DNA from: an uncultured Pontibacter sp.
GTDB taxonomy: Bacteria; Bacteroidota; Bacteroidia; Cytophagales; Hymenobacteraceae
Assembly: GCF_947495565.1 (NCBI RefSeq)
Contig: NZ_CANLZM010000015.1
Span: forward strand, 58,532-122,531
Length of the DNA stretch: 64,000 bases
Reading direction: 5' to 3'
Part shown: positions 1 through 9,122 of the stretch, in pieces
Numbering within the stretch: position 1 is the stretch's first letter
How the letters are laid out: each line of letters opens with the position of its first letter
Notes under the pieces: model-generated
What the model was told of the DNA's origin: nothing
Seen by the model: only the letters and a program-made list of their open reading frames with translations
Databases searched by the model: none
Program-made: the position numbers and the translations under genes

Positions 1-2
1 AG

Positions 3-1019
3 ACCAAGGAGGTAGATTATCTGAATGTGATTCGGTATGATATAGCCATACCGGCAGAAGAAGGGGGCGGCTACAGTGAAAGGTATTGGGAGGCATCGCA
101 TACGCCGGTGCTGGATGAGGAAGGAAATATAAAGTACATTATCCAGAACACCCATGACGTAACGGAGCGGGAGATAGCCAGGCAGGCGCAGGAAATTAGC
201 GAAGAGAAGTTTAAGTTTCTGACAGATGCCGTGCCGCAGCTGATCTACATGACAGATGAAGCAGGTGACCTGACATACGTGAACCAACGCTGGGTAGAGT
301 ATACTGGCCAGTCGATGGAAGAGTCGCTGCAGGAGGGGGGCTGGGAAAAAGCAATTCACCCGGACGACATGCGTGTGCTTAAGCAGAAAATGGATGAGGC
401 AATGGCCGCAGGCGAAGAGCTACAGGCAGAGTTGCGCATCCGTAACCAGTATGGCATGTACAGATGGTTTCTTACCAGAAGCCAGCCGCTTAAAGACAAA
501 GACGGTAATGTAATACTGCGGGTAGGCAGTTCCTCCGATATTCAGGATAATAAGCAGCTAGTGCAGGAACTGCTGGAAAGCAATGAGCAAATGTCTGTTC
601 TGGCCGACCAGGTGGAGCGTGCTTATCAGAAAGCTGAGGCGGAACGTAAAATATTGGAGCGCCTTATTATGAAGGCACCTGTCTTTTTCTGTATTCTCAG
701 AGGGCCGGAGCACCGCTATGAACTTATGAACGAAAAGTATAAGCAGCTATTTCCTGAAAAGGAGCTGCTTGGCAGAACCGTGGCAGAGGCGCTGCCGGAG
801 GTAGCGGAGCAGGGCTTCGTAAAAATTCTGGACGAAGTATATAGAACAGGTAAAGATTTTGTGGCAGAAAACATCACTCTCAAACTAGACCGTTATAATA
901 GAGGTGAGTTAGAAGACATGTGCGTCACGTTTATTTACCAAGCCATATATGATGAGCAGGAGCAAGCAACCGGCATTATGGTGTGCGGCTATGATGCAAC
1001 TGCATTAATTAAAAAATAA
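3..1019 (+). CDS. PAS domain-containing protein (5' truncated by window edge; no kinase domain)
   Basis: Frame is open to the window edge upstream of the GTG at 27 (TKEVDYLNV...). PAS-type segments (FLTDAVPQLIYMTDEAGDLTYVNQRWVEYTG; MKAPVFFCILRGPEHRYELMNEKYKQLF). Ends without HisKA/HATPase. Confidence 0.8.
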   Translation, partial: TKEVDYLNVIRYDIAIPAEEGGGYSERYWEASHTPVLDEEGNIKYIIQNTHDVTEREIARQAQEISEEKFKFLTDAVPQLIYMTDEAGDLTYVNQRWVEYTGQSMEESLQEGGWEKAIHPDDMRVLKQKMDEAMAAGEELQAELRIRNQYGMYRWFLTRSQPLKDKDGNVILRVGSSSDIQDNKQLVQELLESNEQMSVLADQVERAYQKAEAERKILERLIMKAPVFFCILRGPEHRYELMNEKYKQLFPEKELLGRTVAEALPEVAEQGFVKILDEVYRTGKDFVAENITLKLDRYNRGELEDMCVTFIYQAIYDEQEQATGIMVCGYDATALIKK

Positions 1020-1078
1020 AATGCCTAATAAGGCTGTTGCCTTGCCAGGAGAAATACATTAGCTCTTTTAACTTACCA

Positions 1079-1441
1079 ATGAACCAAGCACAAGTAGACT
1101 TTCAACAACTGCGGATTAAACATATCCTGTTTAAGTCGAAGGTGCGCTCTGTGCTGTATGGAGGTACAAAAGATGAGGTTTTCTTTTCCCGCAGTGGTCC
1201 TCTTAGCACTTGGTTCAGTTCAGTAGGCATGGGCAGATACAATGATATGCCTGGTATGCAGGAGCTAGCAAGAGTGCAGCAGGAGCTAAGCTCTACTGCC
1301 GACCAGTTGTTTCGCCTGTACGCTGGAGGCAAAATTGAGGAAGCATTAACCGGGCTGCAACAAATCGAGGAGCAGTCTGACAGATTCCTGAAATCACTGT
1401 TCAGGTTAGAAGAAGGAGTATCTGCACTGGGTGCAGTATAG
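1079..1441 (+). CDS. CZB (chemoreceptor zinc-binding)-like domain protein, degenerate
   Basis: KHILFKSKVRSVLYGG...GPLSTWF...MPGMQELARVQQELSSTADQLFRLYAGGKIEEAL resembles Bacteroidota CZB domains; ATG at 1079 preferred over TTG at 1037. Confidence 0.6.
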   Translation: MNQAQVDFQQLRIKHILFKSKVRSVLYGGTKDEVFFSRSGPLSTWFSSVGMGRYNDMPGMQELARVQQELSSTADQLFRLYAGGKIEEALTGLQQIEEQSDRFLKSLFRLEEGVSALGAV

Positions 1442-1462
1442 TAGTTTGTGCCAAGTATAACT

Positions 1463-1515
1463 ACCAACCAGAACCGGCCTGCCACATCCACTGTGGCAGG
1501 CCGGTTCTGGTTGGT
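1463..1515. terminator. Bidirectional hairpin between convergent genes
   Basis: Perfect 24-bp inverted repeat ACCAACCAGAACCGGCCTGCCACA / TGTGGCAGGCCGGTTCTGGTTGGT with a 5-nt loop. Confidence 0.8.
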
Positions 1516-1532
1516 ATAAATTCAATGCAAAA

Positions 1533-2102
1533 TTAGCGTCTCTTAGCCATGCTCGGGAAGCGCATTTTATAGTCTGCGTCTACCTCTCCTTTCGATATTT
1601 TGGTGAGCTTGTTCTTGATCAGGCGCTTCTTCAGGCCGGACAGGTAATCGGTGAACAGGATACCCTCGATATGATCGTACTCGTGCTGAATTACGCGAGC
1701 CGTCATGCCATCGTACGTGTCCTCGTGCTCGTTCCACTCCTCATCAAAATAGCGGATAACAATGCGCTCCGGGCGGTAAACTACCTCGCGTACACCAGGT
1801 ATACTAAGGCAGCCTTCCTCAAAGCCCCACTCTTCGCCGTCTTCCTCAATAATCTCTGGGTTGATAAAGGCTTTCTTCACGCCCTTTCCCTCATCCTTCT
1901 CATCCATCATAGGTTCAGAGTCGATCACGAACAGGCGAATGCCTTTGCTGATCTGCGGAGCGGCCAGTCCTACGCCATGCGCATGGTACATAGTGGCATA
2001 CATATCTTCAACGAGCTCTTTTAGCTCCGGAAAATCCTTCGGGATGTCTTGTGCAGGCTCTTTGAGAACCGGATCTCCGTAGGCGGTAATTGGGTAAATC
2101 AT
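1533..2102 (-). CDS. def: Peptide deformylase
   Basis: GVGLAAPQI, EEGCLSIPG and QHEYDHIEG motifs. Confidence 0.97.
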   Translation of the reverse strand: MIYPITAYGDPVLKEPAQDIPKDFPELKELVEDMYATMYHAHGVGLAAPQISKGIRLFVIDSEPMMDEKDEGKGVKKAFINPEIIEEDGEEWGFEEGCLSIPGVREVVYRPERIVIRYFDEEWNEHEDTYDGMTARVIQHEYDHIEGILFTDYLSGLKKRLIKNKLTKISKGEVDADYKMRFPSMAKRR

Positions 2103-2515
2103 ATGTTTCTGCTTTCTAAATACGACTGAAGTATAATTACGGCGCTTATGCGGTCTACTGTTGCTTTGTCCTGGCGAGCCTTCTTTCGCAGTCCACCGGC
2201 CAACATGGTCTGCTGCGCGATCTTAGAGGTAAAACGCTCATCCACCAGGTGCACTGGTATAGCCGGAAACTCCTTCTGAAGCTTGCGCTGAAACCCCACC
2301 ACGTGCTGCGTGTTGTCGGTAGCCTCGCCGGAAAGGCGCTTAGGCATGCCCAGTACAAATGCTTCCACAGGTTCGCGCTGCACATAAGCTTTCAGGTAAG
2401 GCAACACATCCTGGGCATGAACGGTTTCTAACGGACTGGCTATTATCTGGAGCGTGTCTGTAGCAGCCAGTCCCACTCGCTTTGTTCCGTAGTCAATCCC
2501 TAAAATTCTGCCCAT
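2099..2515 (-). CDS. ruvX: Putative Holliday junction resolvase (YqgF/RuvX)
   Basis: MGRILGIDYGTKRVGLA...DERFTS motifs; 4-bp overlap with def. Confidence 0.93.
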   Translation of the reverse strand: MGRILGIDYGTKRVGLAATDTLQIIASPLETVHAQDVLPYLKAYVQREPVEAFVLGMPKRLSGEATDNTQHVVGFQRKLQKEFPAIPVHLVDERFTSKIAQQTMLAGGLRKKARQDKATVDRISAVIILQSYLESRNI

Positions 2516-2674
2516 AGTATACTTGCTTACACTGCAAAGGTAAGGATTTTAATGGTTGGTTGATAATGCTAGGTTGCCAGGTAGTAGTATGGGCATCACG
2601 CTAGCCAGGAAAAGAGAGTTGAGACAGTAAATTTGTGCCTCAAACCTCTTCAGACTTGCTGGCGCGGCAAAAAC

Positions 2675-5083
2675 CTACAGCTTAAACTCTAGCGTTACAT
2701 AGTAGTTACGGGCATCCGAAGGAATAATACCCGGCCCCGGGTAGCCGGTGGCGCGACGCGTATAGTAGCGGTTGTCGGTTAGGTTGTTGATGCCGGACTC
2801 CAGCGTAAAGCGCTTGTAAGTATAGCTGCCCGATAGGTCCATTACCCAGTAAGCGGGTATAACACCTACCACAGCGGTTGGCTCTTTGATAGAGTTCTCC
2901 GCGTCGGTGTACTGATCGGCGGTGTAAGCATACTGATAGGAGAGCTTAAAGTTATTGCGCTTAAACGATAGGCCTGCCTTGGCTATAACGGATGGCGCCA
3001 GCTCTACTTCGTTGCCGTCAATTGCCTTGTCCGGAGAGTCATAGACCGTGTGCACCAGCGTGATGTTAGAAAAAGCGGATAAGCTGGTAGGGTGCTCAGC
3101 GCCATAGTATAGCTTCAGGAGGTCGGCTTCCACAAAGGTCTCTAGTCCGTAGTGGTAGGAGTCGCCTACGTTGGTGCGAAGACGGTCGGTGGTGCCTTCT
3201 ATTTTTCTAAAGTTGATGCGGTCCTGGTAGGCCAGGTAAAAAAGGCTGACATCGTAATTCAGCACCCCGCTTACGTTGCCCCTAAACCCCAGGTCGGTGC
3301 TGTAGCCGCTTTCGTCTTTCAGGTTCTGGTCCGGTACCAAATTAGGGTTGAGCACGCGCATGTCGTTAAAGTTGATGGCGCGGTAATTCTGCGAGAAGTT
3401 GCCGTATACTTCCATCTGCTCACTCGGTTTATAGCTCAGGCCCACACCCAGAAGCAGGACATTACGCGAGCTTTCACGATTTTCCGGAATCACCTCGTCG
3501 TAAATAATAGTGCCGGCGTTATTGGGCACTGTGTAGCGGTAGCTGCCGTCAGCGTTGGTGTTGATCCACTCGTAGCGCACGCCGGGGGTTATACTTAGCT
3601 TGGGTGTAATGTTAAAGATGTTCTCGGCGAACACGGCCACATTGCGGCTCAGGTAGTCGTAGTTAGATTCGTTCGGTGCCCCAGTTTCGGAATCAAACCT
3701 GAAGTCAGCATCGGAGCCGGCAGAGGCATCGCCCTGCTCCTGATCGGTAAACCCACGGTAGTAGCGGGTGCCCACCAAGAGGGTAGAGAAGGAGTTGCCC
3801 AGGTCGTAGCGGTGAATCAGGCGCGTTTCGTTTCCGATGTTTTGGAACTGATCTTTGAGCAGCAGGCGCTCTTCCATATTATCCGGGCGGTTTATTTTGC
3901 CCATATAGCCCAGTGCGTCGCGCTGCGCCAGCAGACCAAAGTTGCGGATGTTAAGCTTGGTGCGTTCACCCAAACGGTAATCCAGCGTCAGGGCCATCAG
4001 GTTCCAGTTTACCTTAAACCAGTTGCGGTTGCGCTTCGACTGCCGCGCATCCTGCTCAAAATCAATATCGGTCAGGCCGCCCGGCTGCTGTGCCAGGTAA
4101 TCCATATATGTATAGTCAAAGCCTATTTCCAGCTTGCTGTTCGCCTTATAATGCACGGAGCTAAAAGCGGTATGCGCATCAAAACCAGAATTATCGCGCC
4201 ATCCGTCGCCGCGCTTGTAGTGATAGAAGCTGTAGTAATGAAACTTGCCCTTGCTGCCGCCAATGCTGTTAAAAGAGTTGAGCAGGCCCCAGGAGCCGGC
4301 TGTCTGGCGGGTGGTTAGCTCAAACGGCTTATCCTCCGGACCCTCTTTCATCACGAAGTTGATCATGCCCCCGAACTGTGTGCCATACTGCAGCGAGGCT
4401 GCCCCACGCACTACCTCAATGCGGTCCAGTGCTTCGGTTGGCGGGGTGTAATAGCTTTCCGGGTAGCCCAGCGCATCGGCAGAGATGTCGTAGCCATTCT
4501 GACGGGTATTGAAGTTGGAGGTACGGTTCGGGCTGAGGCCACGGCCCCCGATGCCCAGTTGCAGGCCTGCGCCGTCGCTCTCCCAAATGTTGAGGCCAGC
4601 CACTTTGGCAAAAACCTGGCGGCTGTTGTTGGTGGCTTTATTGGCTATAAGGTCGCTTAGCACCACTACCTCGCTCTTTTTGCCATCGTAGATAGCGGTT
4701 CCCTCCACTGAGTTCAGGCGGGTAATACCGAAGGTCTTCTCCCGTTTGCCTTTCACGTTTACCTCGTTCAGTTGCCCTTCCAACTGTTTCAGGGAAAAGT
4801 CAAGTATAACATTGCCGTTGCTGATGTTTACCTGCTGCGTAGCCGAAGCCCAGCCTATACTATAGGCGGTGAGCACGTAGGTGCCGGGAGCCAGGCCAGT
4901 TACCGTATAGTTGCCTTTAGCATCTGCCTTATATAAAGAGCCGGAATTGTTTAGCAGCACCTCGGCCTGCGGCACCGGCTGCTTGGTGGCGGCACTGTTA
5001 ACCTTGCCAGTGATGGAGAACGTTTGGGCCAGCGCAGCCAGAGAACTGCAGAGCACCAGAGCGATTGTTAATGTTACGCGCAT
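2675..5083 (-). CDS. TonB-dependent receptor (FecA-like) with carboxypeptidase-regulatory-like N-terminus
   Basis: Signal peptide, SITGKVNSAATKQPVPQAEV, plug domain (VRGAASLQYGTQFGGMINFVMKEG), C-terminal beta-barrel. Confidence 0.93.
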   Translation of the reverse strand: MRVTLTIALVLCSSLAALAQTFSITGKVNSAATKQPVPQAEVLLNNSGSLYKADAKGNYTVTGLAPGTYVLTAYSIGWASATQQVNISNGNVILDFSLKQLEGQLNEVNVKGKREKTFGITRLNSVEGTAIYDGKKSEVVVLSDLIANKATNNSRQVFAKVAGLNIWESDGAGLQLGIGGRGLSPNRTSNFNTRQNGYDISADALGYPESYYTPPTEALDRIEVVRGAASLQYGTQFGGMINFVMKEGPEDKPFELTTRQTAGSWGLLNSFNSIGGSKGKFHYYSFYHYKRGDGWRDNSGFDAHTAFSSVHYKANSKLEIGFDYTYMDYLAQQPGGLTDIDFEQDARQSKRNRNWFKVNWNLMALTLDYRLGERTKLNIRNFGLLAQRDALGYMGKINRPDNMEERLLLKDQFQNIGNETRLIHRYDLGNSFSTLLVGTRYYRGFTDQEQGDASAGSDADFRFDSETGAPNESNYDYLSRNVAVFAENIFNITPKLSITPGVRYEWINTNADGSYRYTVPNNAGTIIYDEVIPENRESSRNVLLLGVGLSYKPSEQMEVYGNFSQNYRAINFNDMRVLNPNLVPDQNLKDESGYSTDLGFRGNVSGVLNYDVSLFYLAYQDRINFRKIEGTTDRLRTNVGDSYHYGLETFVEADLLKLYYGAEHPTSLSAFSNITLVHTVYDSPDKAIDGNEVELAPSVIAKAGLSFKRNNFKLSYQYAYTADQYTDAENSIKEPTAVVGVIPAYWVMDLSGSYTYKRFTLESGINNLTDNRYYTRRATGYPGPGIIPSDARNYYVTLEFKL

Positions 5084-5089
5084 TTTAAT

Positions 5090-6463
5090 TTAGTTCTGCC
5101 CCACTGCCTTTTGCGGCAGAGCAAGTCTATTTAAAGGTAATATCCAGGGCTTCGGCAGGAAGCTTTCTTTTTCGGCCGCTAAGTTAACACTTGGGTCGAT
5201 AAAAAGCCGGCTGCCGCGGCCATTCATGCTTACATACACCTCGGCGCGCACCTGTGCGCCGGGTATGCCACGGGAGGCAAAGTCCTGCTGCAGCATGTGG
5301 GCATACTGCAGGATCATGTCGGGCTGGGTGGCCATCTGCTTCTCCTGGTTGATGGTTAGGTAGTCGCGGTTGTTGATCTCTATCTCATAGCCGGTGTTGG
5401 GGTCACGCACATAGAAAAAGGTTGTGCCGGTTTTTTCCATCAGCATCACGCGCCAGGAGAAGCGGTAGCCCTGCTCAGTCCAGAAAAGCTGGCCGGGGTA
5501 AAGTATAAAACGCCACGGCACCAGCACCTGCAGCACAAAGTACACGGTCAGCAGGCCCAGCAGCAGCGGCTGCGCGGCAGGCTGCGCAAACTTCGGGAAG
5601 GCTGGCTGCCGCACGTTGGCTATACTTCTTAGCCCGTTCAGCACCTTGTTATGAAATTCCTCGGAGAAGAAGATCAGCGTACTCGCCATCATGATGTATG
5701 GGAACATGCCGATCTGGAAAAGCACCGCCGTAAGCACATGAAATACGACCACGGTAAAGTATGCAAATAGCCTGCTCCTGCGCCAGCTCAGGAAAAATGG
5801 AATAGTAAGGTCGTAGAAGGCCCCAAACCAGCAGAACAGGTAGGCCACCCATACTTTGTCGAGCAGCGGCCCGATGAGCGGCAGGTGCGTGTGGGCCGGT
5901 AGCCAATAGCGCAGCGGCATGGCCTCCAGCAGCCAGTCGGGATTTAGCTTGGCCAGGCCCGCATAAAAGTATACAAGCCCCAACTGTAGCTGGAAGATCA
6001 GCACAGCCCAGCGCGGCACATGGCTTACCCAAGTATGCGGCTTGCGCAGCGCATCCAGCGAGAAATGACGGTTAGCCGGTACTAAAATCAGCAGCAGCGC
6101 CACTATACTTACAAAGTAGTAGTGGTTCAGGTAATTGGTCTTGTCAATGAGCTCGACGTAGGTAAAGCTCAGGAAGAAAAGCAATGCCGACAGGCGGTAA
6201 AACAAGCCCAGCACTATTCCCAGCAAGGCCAGCACCATCACTGCGAAAAGAGCATACATGCCTGCCTCACCCAGCGGCTGCACCCACTCAAAACCGTAGT
6301 AAGTAAAGTATAGCTTTGGCTGTACATACAGTTCCGTTACCCAGCCCTTCCAGATAAAGCGCAGGATACTAGCCAGCATCATCCCGCCAAAAATAACACG
6401 GAATGCCGCCAGCGGAGCCGCGGATACAGGGGCAGTAAGGTATGGCTTTAACTTCTGGAGCAT
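5090..6463 (-). CDS. HTTM domain (vitamin K-dependent gamma-carboxylase-like) membrane protein
   Basis: Multi-TM sequence, PLAAFRVIFGGMM..., TNYLNHYYFVS, followed by a soluble C-terminal region; matches the HTTM/VKGC pattern. Confidence 0.85.
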   Translation of the reverse strand: MLQKLKPYLTAPVSAAPLAAFRVIFGGMMLASILRFIWKGWVTELYVQPKLYFTYYGFEWVQPLGEAGMYALFAVMVLALLGIVLGLFYRLSALLFFLSFTYVELIDKTNYLNHYYFVSIVALLLILVPANRHFSLDALRKPHTWVSHVPRWAVLIFQLQLGLVYFYAGLAKLNPDWLLEAMPLRYWLPAHTHLPLIGPLLDKVWVAYLFCWFGAFYDLTIPFFLSWRRSRLFAYFTVVVFHVLTAVLFQIGMFPYIMMASTLIFFSEEFHNKVLNGLRSIANVRQPAFPKFAQPAAQPLLLGLLTVYFVLQVLVPWRFILYPGQLFWTEQGYRFSWRVMLMEKTGTTFFYVRDPNTGYEIEINNRDYLTINQEKQMATQPDMILQYAHMLQQDFASRGIPGAQVRAEVYVSMNGRGSRLFIDPSVNLAAEKESFLPKPWILPLNRLALPQKAVGQN

Positions 6464-6530
6464 GTCTGTGCTTGCCGGTTATACTTCCTGCGGCCAAGCC
6501 TGAAAGCGCAGCCGAAGGGAAAAACAACAG

Positions 6531-7646
6531 TTAGTCGCCGTCGTTGTCGTTATAGGTTATAGTAACACCAAGAGCGGCTGGCATATCAGTTTTAGTAAGC
6601 ACAATGAGGCGCTGCAGCTCGTCATATACTTTGGTTACGGCCTGTGGCTGCGTGCTAACGGCCTCTGCAAGCGGAACCTGTATGGCATTGGCGGCGGCCA
6701 GTGCGGCATCAAACTGTGCCTCAATGGCGTCAGAGAGCAAACCGTTTTCATAGGGTGCCTGCACATGGTCCAAATAGTCATCCAGGCCGGGGCCATTTGT
6801 ACCAGTTGCTGTCTGCCCCATAAAGATAGCTTTCTGAGCACGGATAGCCTGCTTCAGCAGCTCCAGCGAGATGCGGCTATAATAAGCCTCTACCTGCTCT
6901 GGAAGGGCAGTGCCTGAGGTAAACCTGCCGCTTGGGATACCCACTTTAGCGCGTTTGGTCAGGTCTATCTCATAGTTCAGCTCGTTTACCAGACTGCCGA
7001 TGGCGCTTCCCACTGCCGTGCCCGGCGAGTTTTTGAAGGTGGTAGCATAGTCGCCGGTGGTCCAGCCGCTTTGCACAGCCTCCACGCGCTGTTTTACTAG
7101 GCTGCTAACATCCTGCAGGTACTGTTTGCGCTTGCCAGCATTAGCACCGGAAGTGTACTGGTTTACTACGGCAGCCTCTGTTCCGGCTCCGTACAGCAGG
7201 TAGTCCAGGGCCGGAAATCCCTTGGCATCCAGGTTGGCGGCAGCCTGCAGGTTATAAGAAGTGGCCGCGATGTTGCGCTCAATCTCGGCGGCATCGGTAG
7301 GGTAGGTGTTAAGGTTTGTGCGCAGCAACTGGTCGTCTGCAGGACCAAATTCATACGTGCCCACGTCTTGCCAAGCCAGGTAAGCGTTTTGGTAAGACGT
7401 GCGGGCCGCTGCTAATGTTGCTGTGGTGGGTGTTGCCGCAAAAGCCGCAATAGCCGCGTTCATGGCATCAGTCTTCTCCAAAAATACACTATAAGCCGGT
7501 ATAATCAGGTTCTCAGCATAGTTAGCCACCATGGCCTGGCGGTCGTAGTCGGCTTTAGGGTTATTGCCATCGCTGTCGGAGCTGCAGCTGCTTAGTAGGG
7601 CAAAGCAAGCCAGGGCCATCACGGTATATCTTTTAAACGCTATCAT
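6531..7646 (-). CDS. Imelysin family (IrpA-like) lipoprotein
   Basis: Lipobox LLSSCSS; ARTSYQNAYLAWQDVGTYEFGPADD; FPALDYLLYG; Ala-rich helical pattern. Confidence 0.85.
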   Translation of the reverse strand: MIAFKRYTVMALACFALLSSCSSDSDGNNPKADYDRQAMVANYAENLIIPAYSVFLEKTDAMNAAIAAFAATPTTATLAAARTSYQNAYLAWQDVGTYEFGPADDQLLRTNLNTYPTDAAEIERNIAATSYNLQAAANLDAKGFPALDYLLYGAGTEAAVVNQYTSGANAGKRKQYLQDVSSLVKQRVEAVQSGWTTGDYATTFKNSPGTAVGSAIGSLVNELNYEIDLTKRAKVGIPSGRFTSGTALPEQVEAYYSRISLELLKQAIRAQKAIFMGQTATGTNGPGLDDYLDHVQAPYENGLLSDAIEAQFDAALAAANAIQVPLAEAVSTQPQAVTKVYDELQRLIVLTKTDMPAALGVTITYNDNDGD

Positions 7647-7737
7647 GTGGTATACTTTAAATGCGAAAGGCAGCAGCTATGGAATGGCTATCCCGCAGCT
7701 GCTGCACTTACTAAAACACTAACAAATAAATAAGGCG

Positions 7738-8841
7738 CTACAGCTGTCCTTTAATGCTATCCATGTCATAAGCAGTGCTCAGGATGTCAATAGCTGTGTT
7801 AATATCGTCGGCAGTTGTCTCGTACAGGTTGGTGCCGATGGCGTTCATTACCTCCTGGTATTTGGCAGTTGATAACTTGCGGTCGGTTTTATACTGCAGG
7901 CTCATGATAAAGCCGATGGCCTCCGACAGGTAATGGCTTTTCAGGGCCTGGTCGGCGATGTTGGTTTTGGTTGCATTCAGCTCAAGTATGGCTGATGCGG
8001 CAACCAGGCGCTCCCACTCGGCACGAACAGTGGCGGCAGCCTCGTTCTTGCCTGTCATGTCTTTAGCTGAGATGGCGGCGCGGCCTTTGATGAAGGCATC
8101 CATCAGAGCTTTGTTGCTGCCCAGCACGGCATCTACTTTGTTGCTGTAGCTAGCCCAGAACTTCAGGCCGTCTTTGTTGGCAGGGAAATCCACAGGGGCT
8201 CCAAAGTATCCGAAAGCCTCATCCCAGTGGTGCTCCATTTTGGTGCCTTCGCCTTCGGTAACTGTTGTGTTGTCTACGGCTGCGCCGATTTTCTCCTCTG
8301 TCAGGTAGCCTTCTACAGCCTGGTTGTAGAATACGGCACCCATCAACCCTTTTTGGATCAATTGTGCGTACTCTATCCCGTTTTCGTCTACCAGGTATTT
8401 CTTGGTTCCGTCTGCAGAGGTAAGGATGCCAGCAGTTCCTTCAGAGGCTGCAGCGCCTTCGCTTTGGCTGGCAGCGGCCACGGCGTCAAAGTAGTTTTCA
8501 AACTGAGCCTGCGCTGTAAGTATGGTTTTGTTTTTTAGTTGCTTTGAGGTGGCTTCGTTCAGAGCAGGGTCAGAGAAGGCGTTGTTTGTATTGGCATACA
8601 TGTCCTTCATCTTCTGGGCATCCAGCCTGGCGCCGTTGTTGCCTGTTTTAACATAGGCATCCAGCTCAGAAAGCATGGCTAATCTGGTCGTCTGGCCAGA
8701 GTAATTTACATTCTCAAAGCTGTAGGTGGAGGGCACGTTGTAAGACAGTGCATCATCGTCATCTGAGCATGAGGTAAAAGTTAGACAGGCTGCCAATCCG
8801 ACAAGAGCCAGTGTTGTGTGTCTTCTGATAGAGCTAAGCAT
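7738..8841 (-). CDS. DUF4856 domain-containing lipoprotein
   Basis: Lipobox FTSCSDDDD; YNVPSTYSFENVNYSGQTTRLAMLSEL; start adjusted to MLSSIRR. Confidence 0.8.
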   Translation of the reverse strand: MLSSIRRHTTLALVGLAACLTFTSCSDDDDALSYNVPSTYSFENVNYSGQTTRLAMLSELDAYVKTGNNGARLDAQKMKDMYANTNNAFSDPALNEATSKQLKNKTILTAQAQFENYFDAVAAASQSEGAAASEGTAGILTSADGTKKYLVDENGIEYAQLIQKGLMGAVFYNQAVEGYLTEEKIGAAVDNTTVTEGEGTKMEHHWDEAFGYFGAPVDFPANKDGLKFWASYSNKVDAVLGSNKALMDAFIKGRAAISAKDMTGKNEAAATVRAEWERLVAASAILELNATKTNIADQALKSHYLSEAIGFIMSLQYKTDRKLSTAKYQEVMNAIGTNLYETTADDINTAIDILSTAYDMDSIKGQL

Positions 8842-9122
8842 TTCTATATATTTTATTTGGACTGATTTAAAATAGTGATGCAAAGCTAAGCAACGGGTAT
8901 ATTAGAGGCAAGTGTTATTTAGAATAAGTTTAAATAAAATTAAAGTGTAGGCTTCACAATCCTCTCAGGGGCAAGTATGGGAGGAGAGGTTAGAAGCTGC
9001 TCAGCAACTTTAACAAATCTAGATTTGTATAGATATAAAGGACCTCAGTATATTTAAGGTGAATTTTTGGACTACTTTGCCCTGCCTGTACTGTGGCATT
9101 TTACCAATTTATACTTTAAAAC

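Noticed and set aside
1102-1491. 129-aa minus-strand ORF over the CZB-like gene and terminator
   Set aside because: Runs through the terminator hairpin and is Ser/Cys-rich, as expected of antisense translation.
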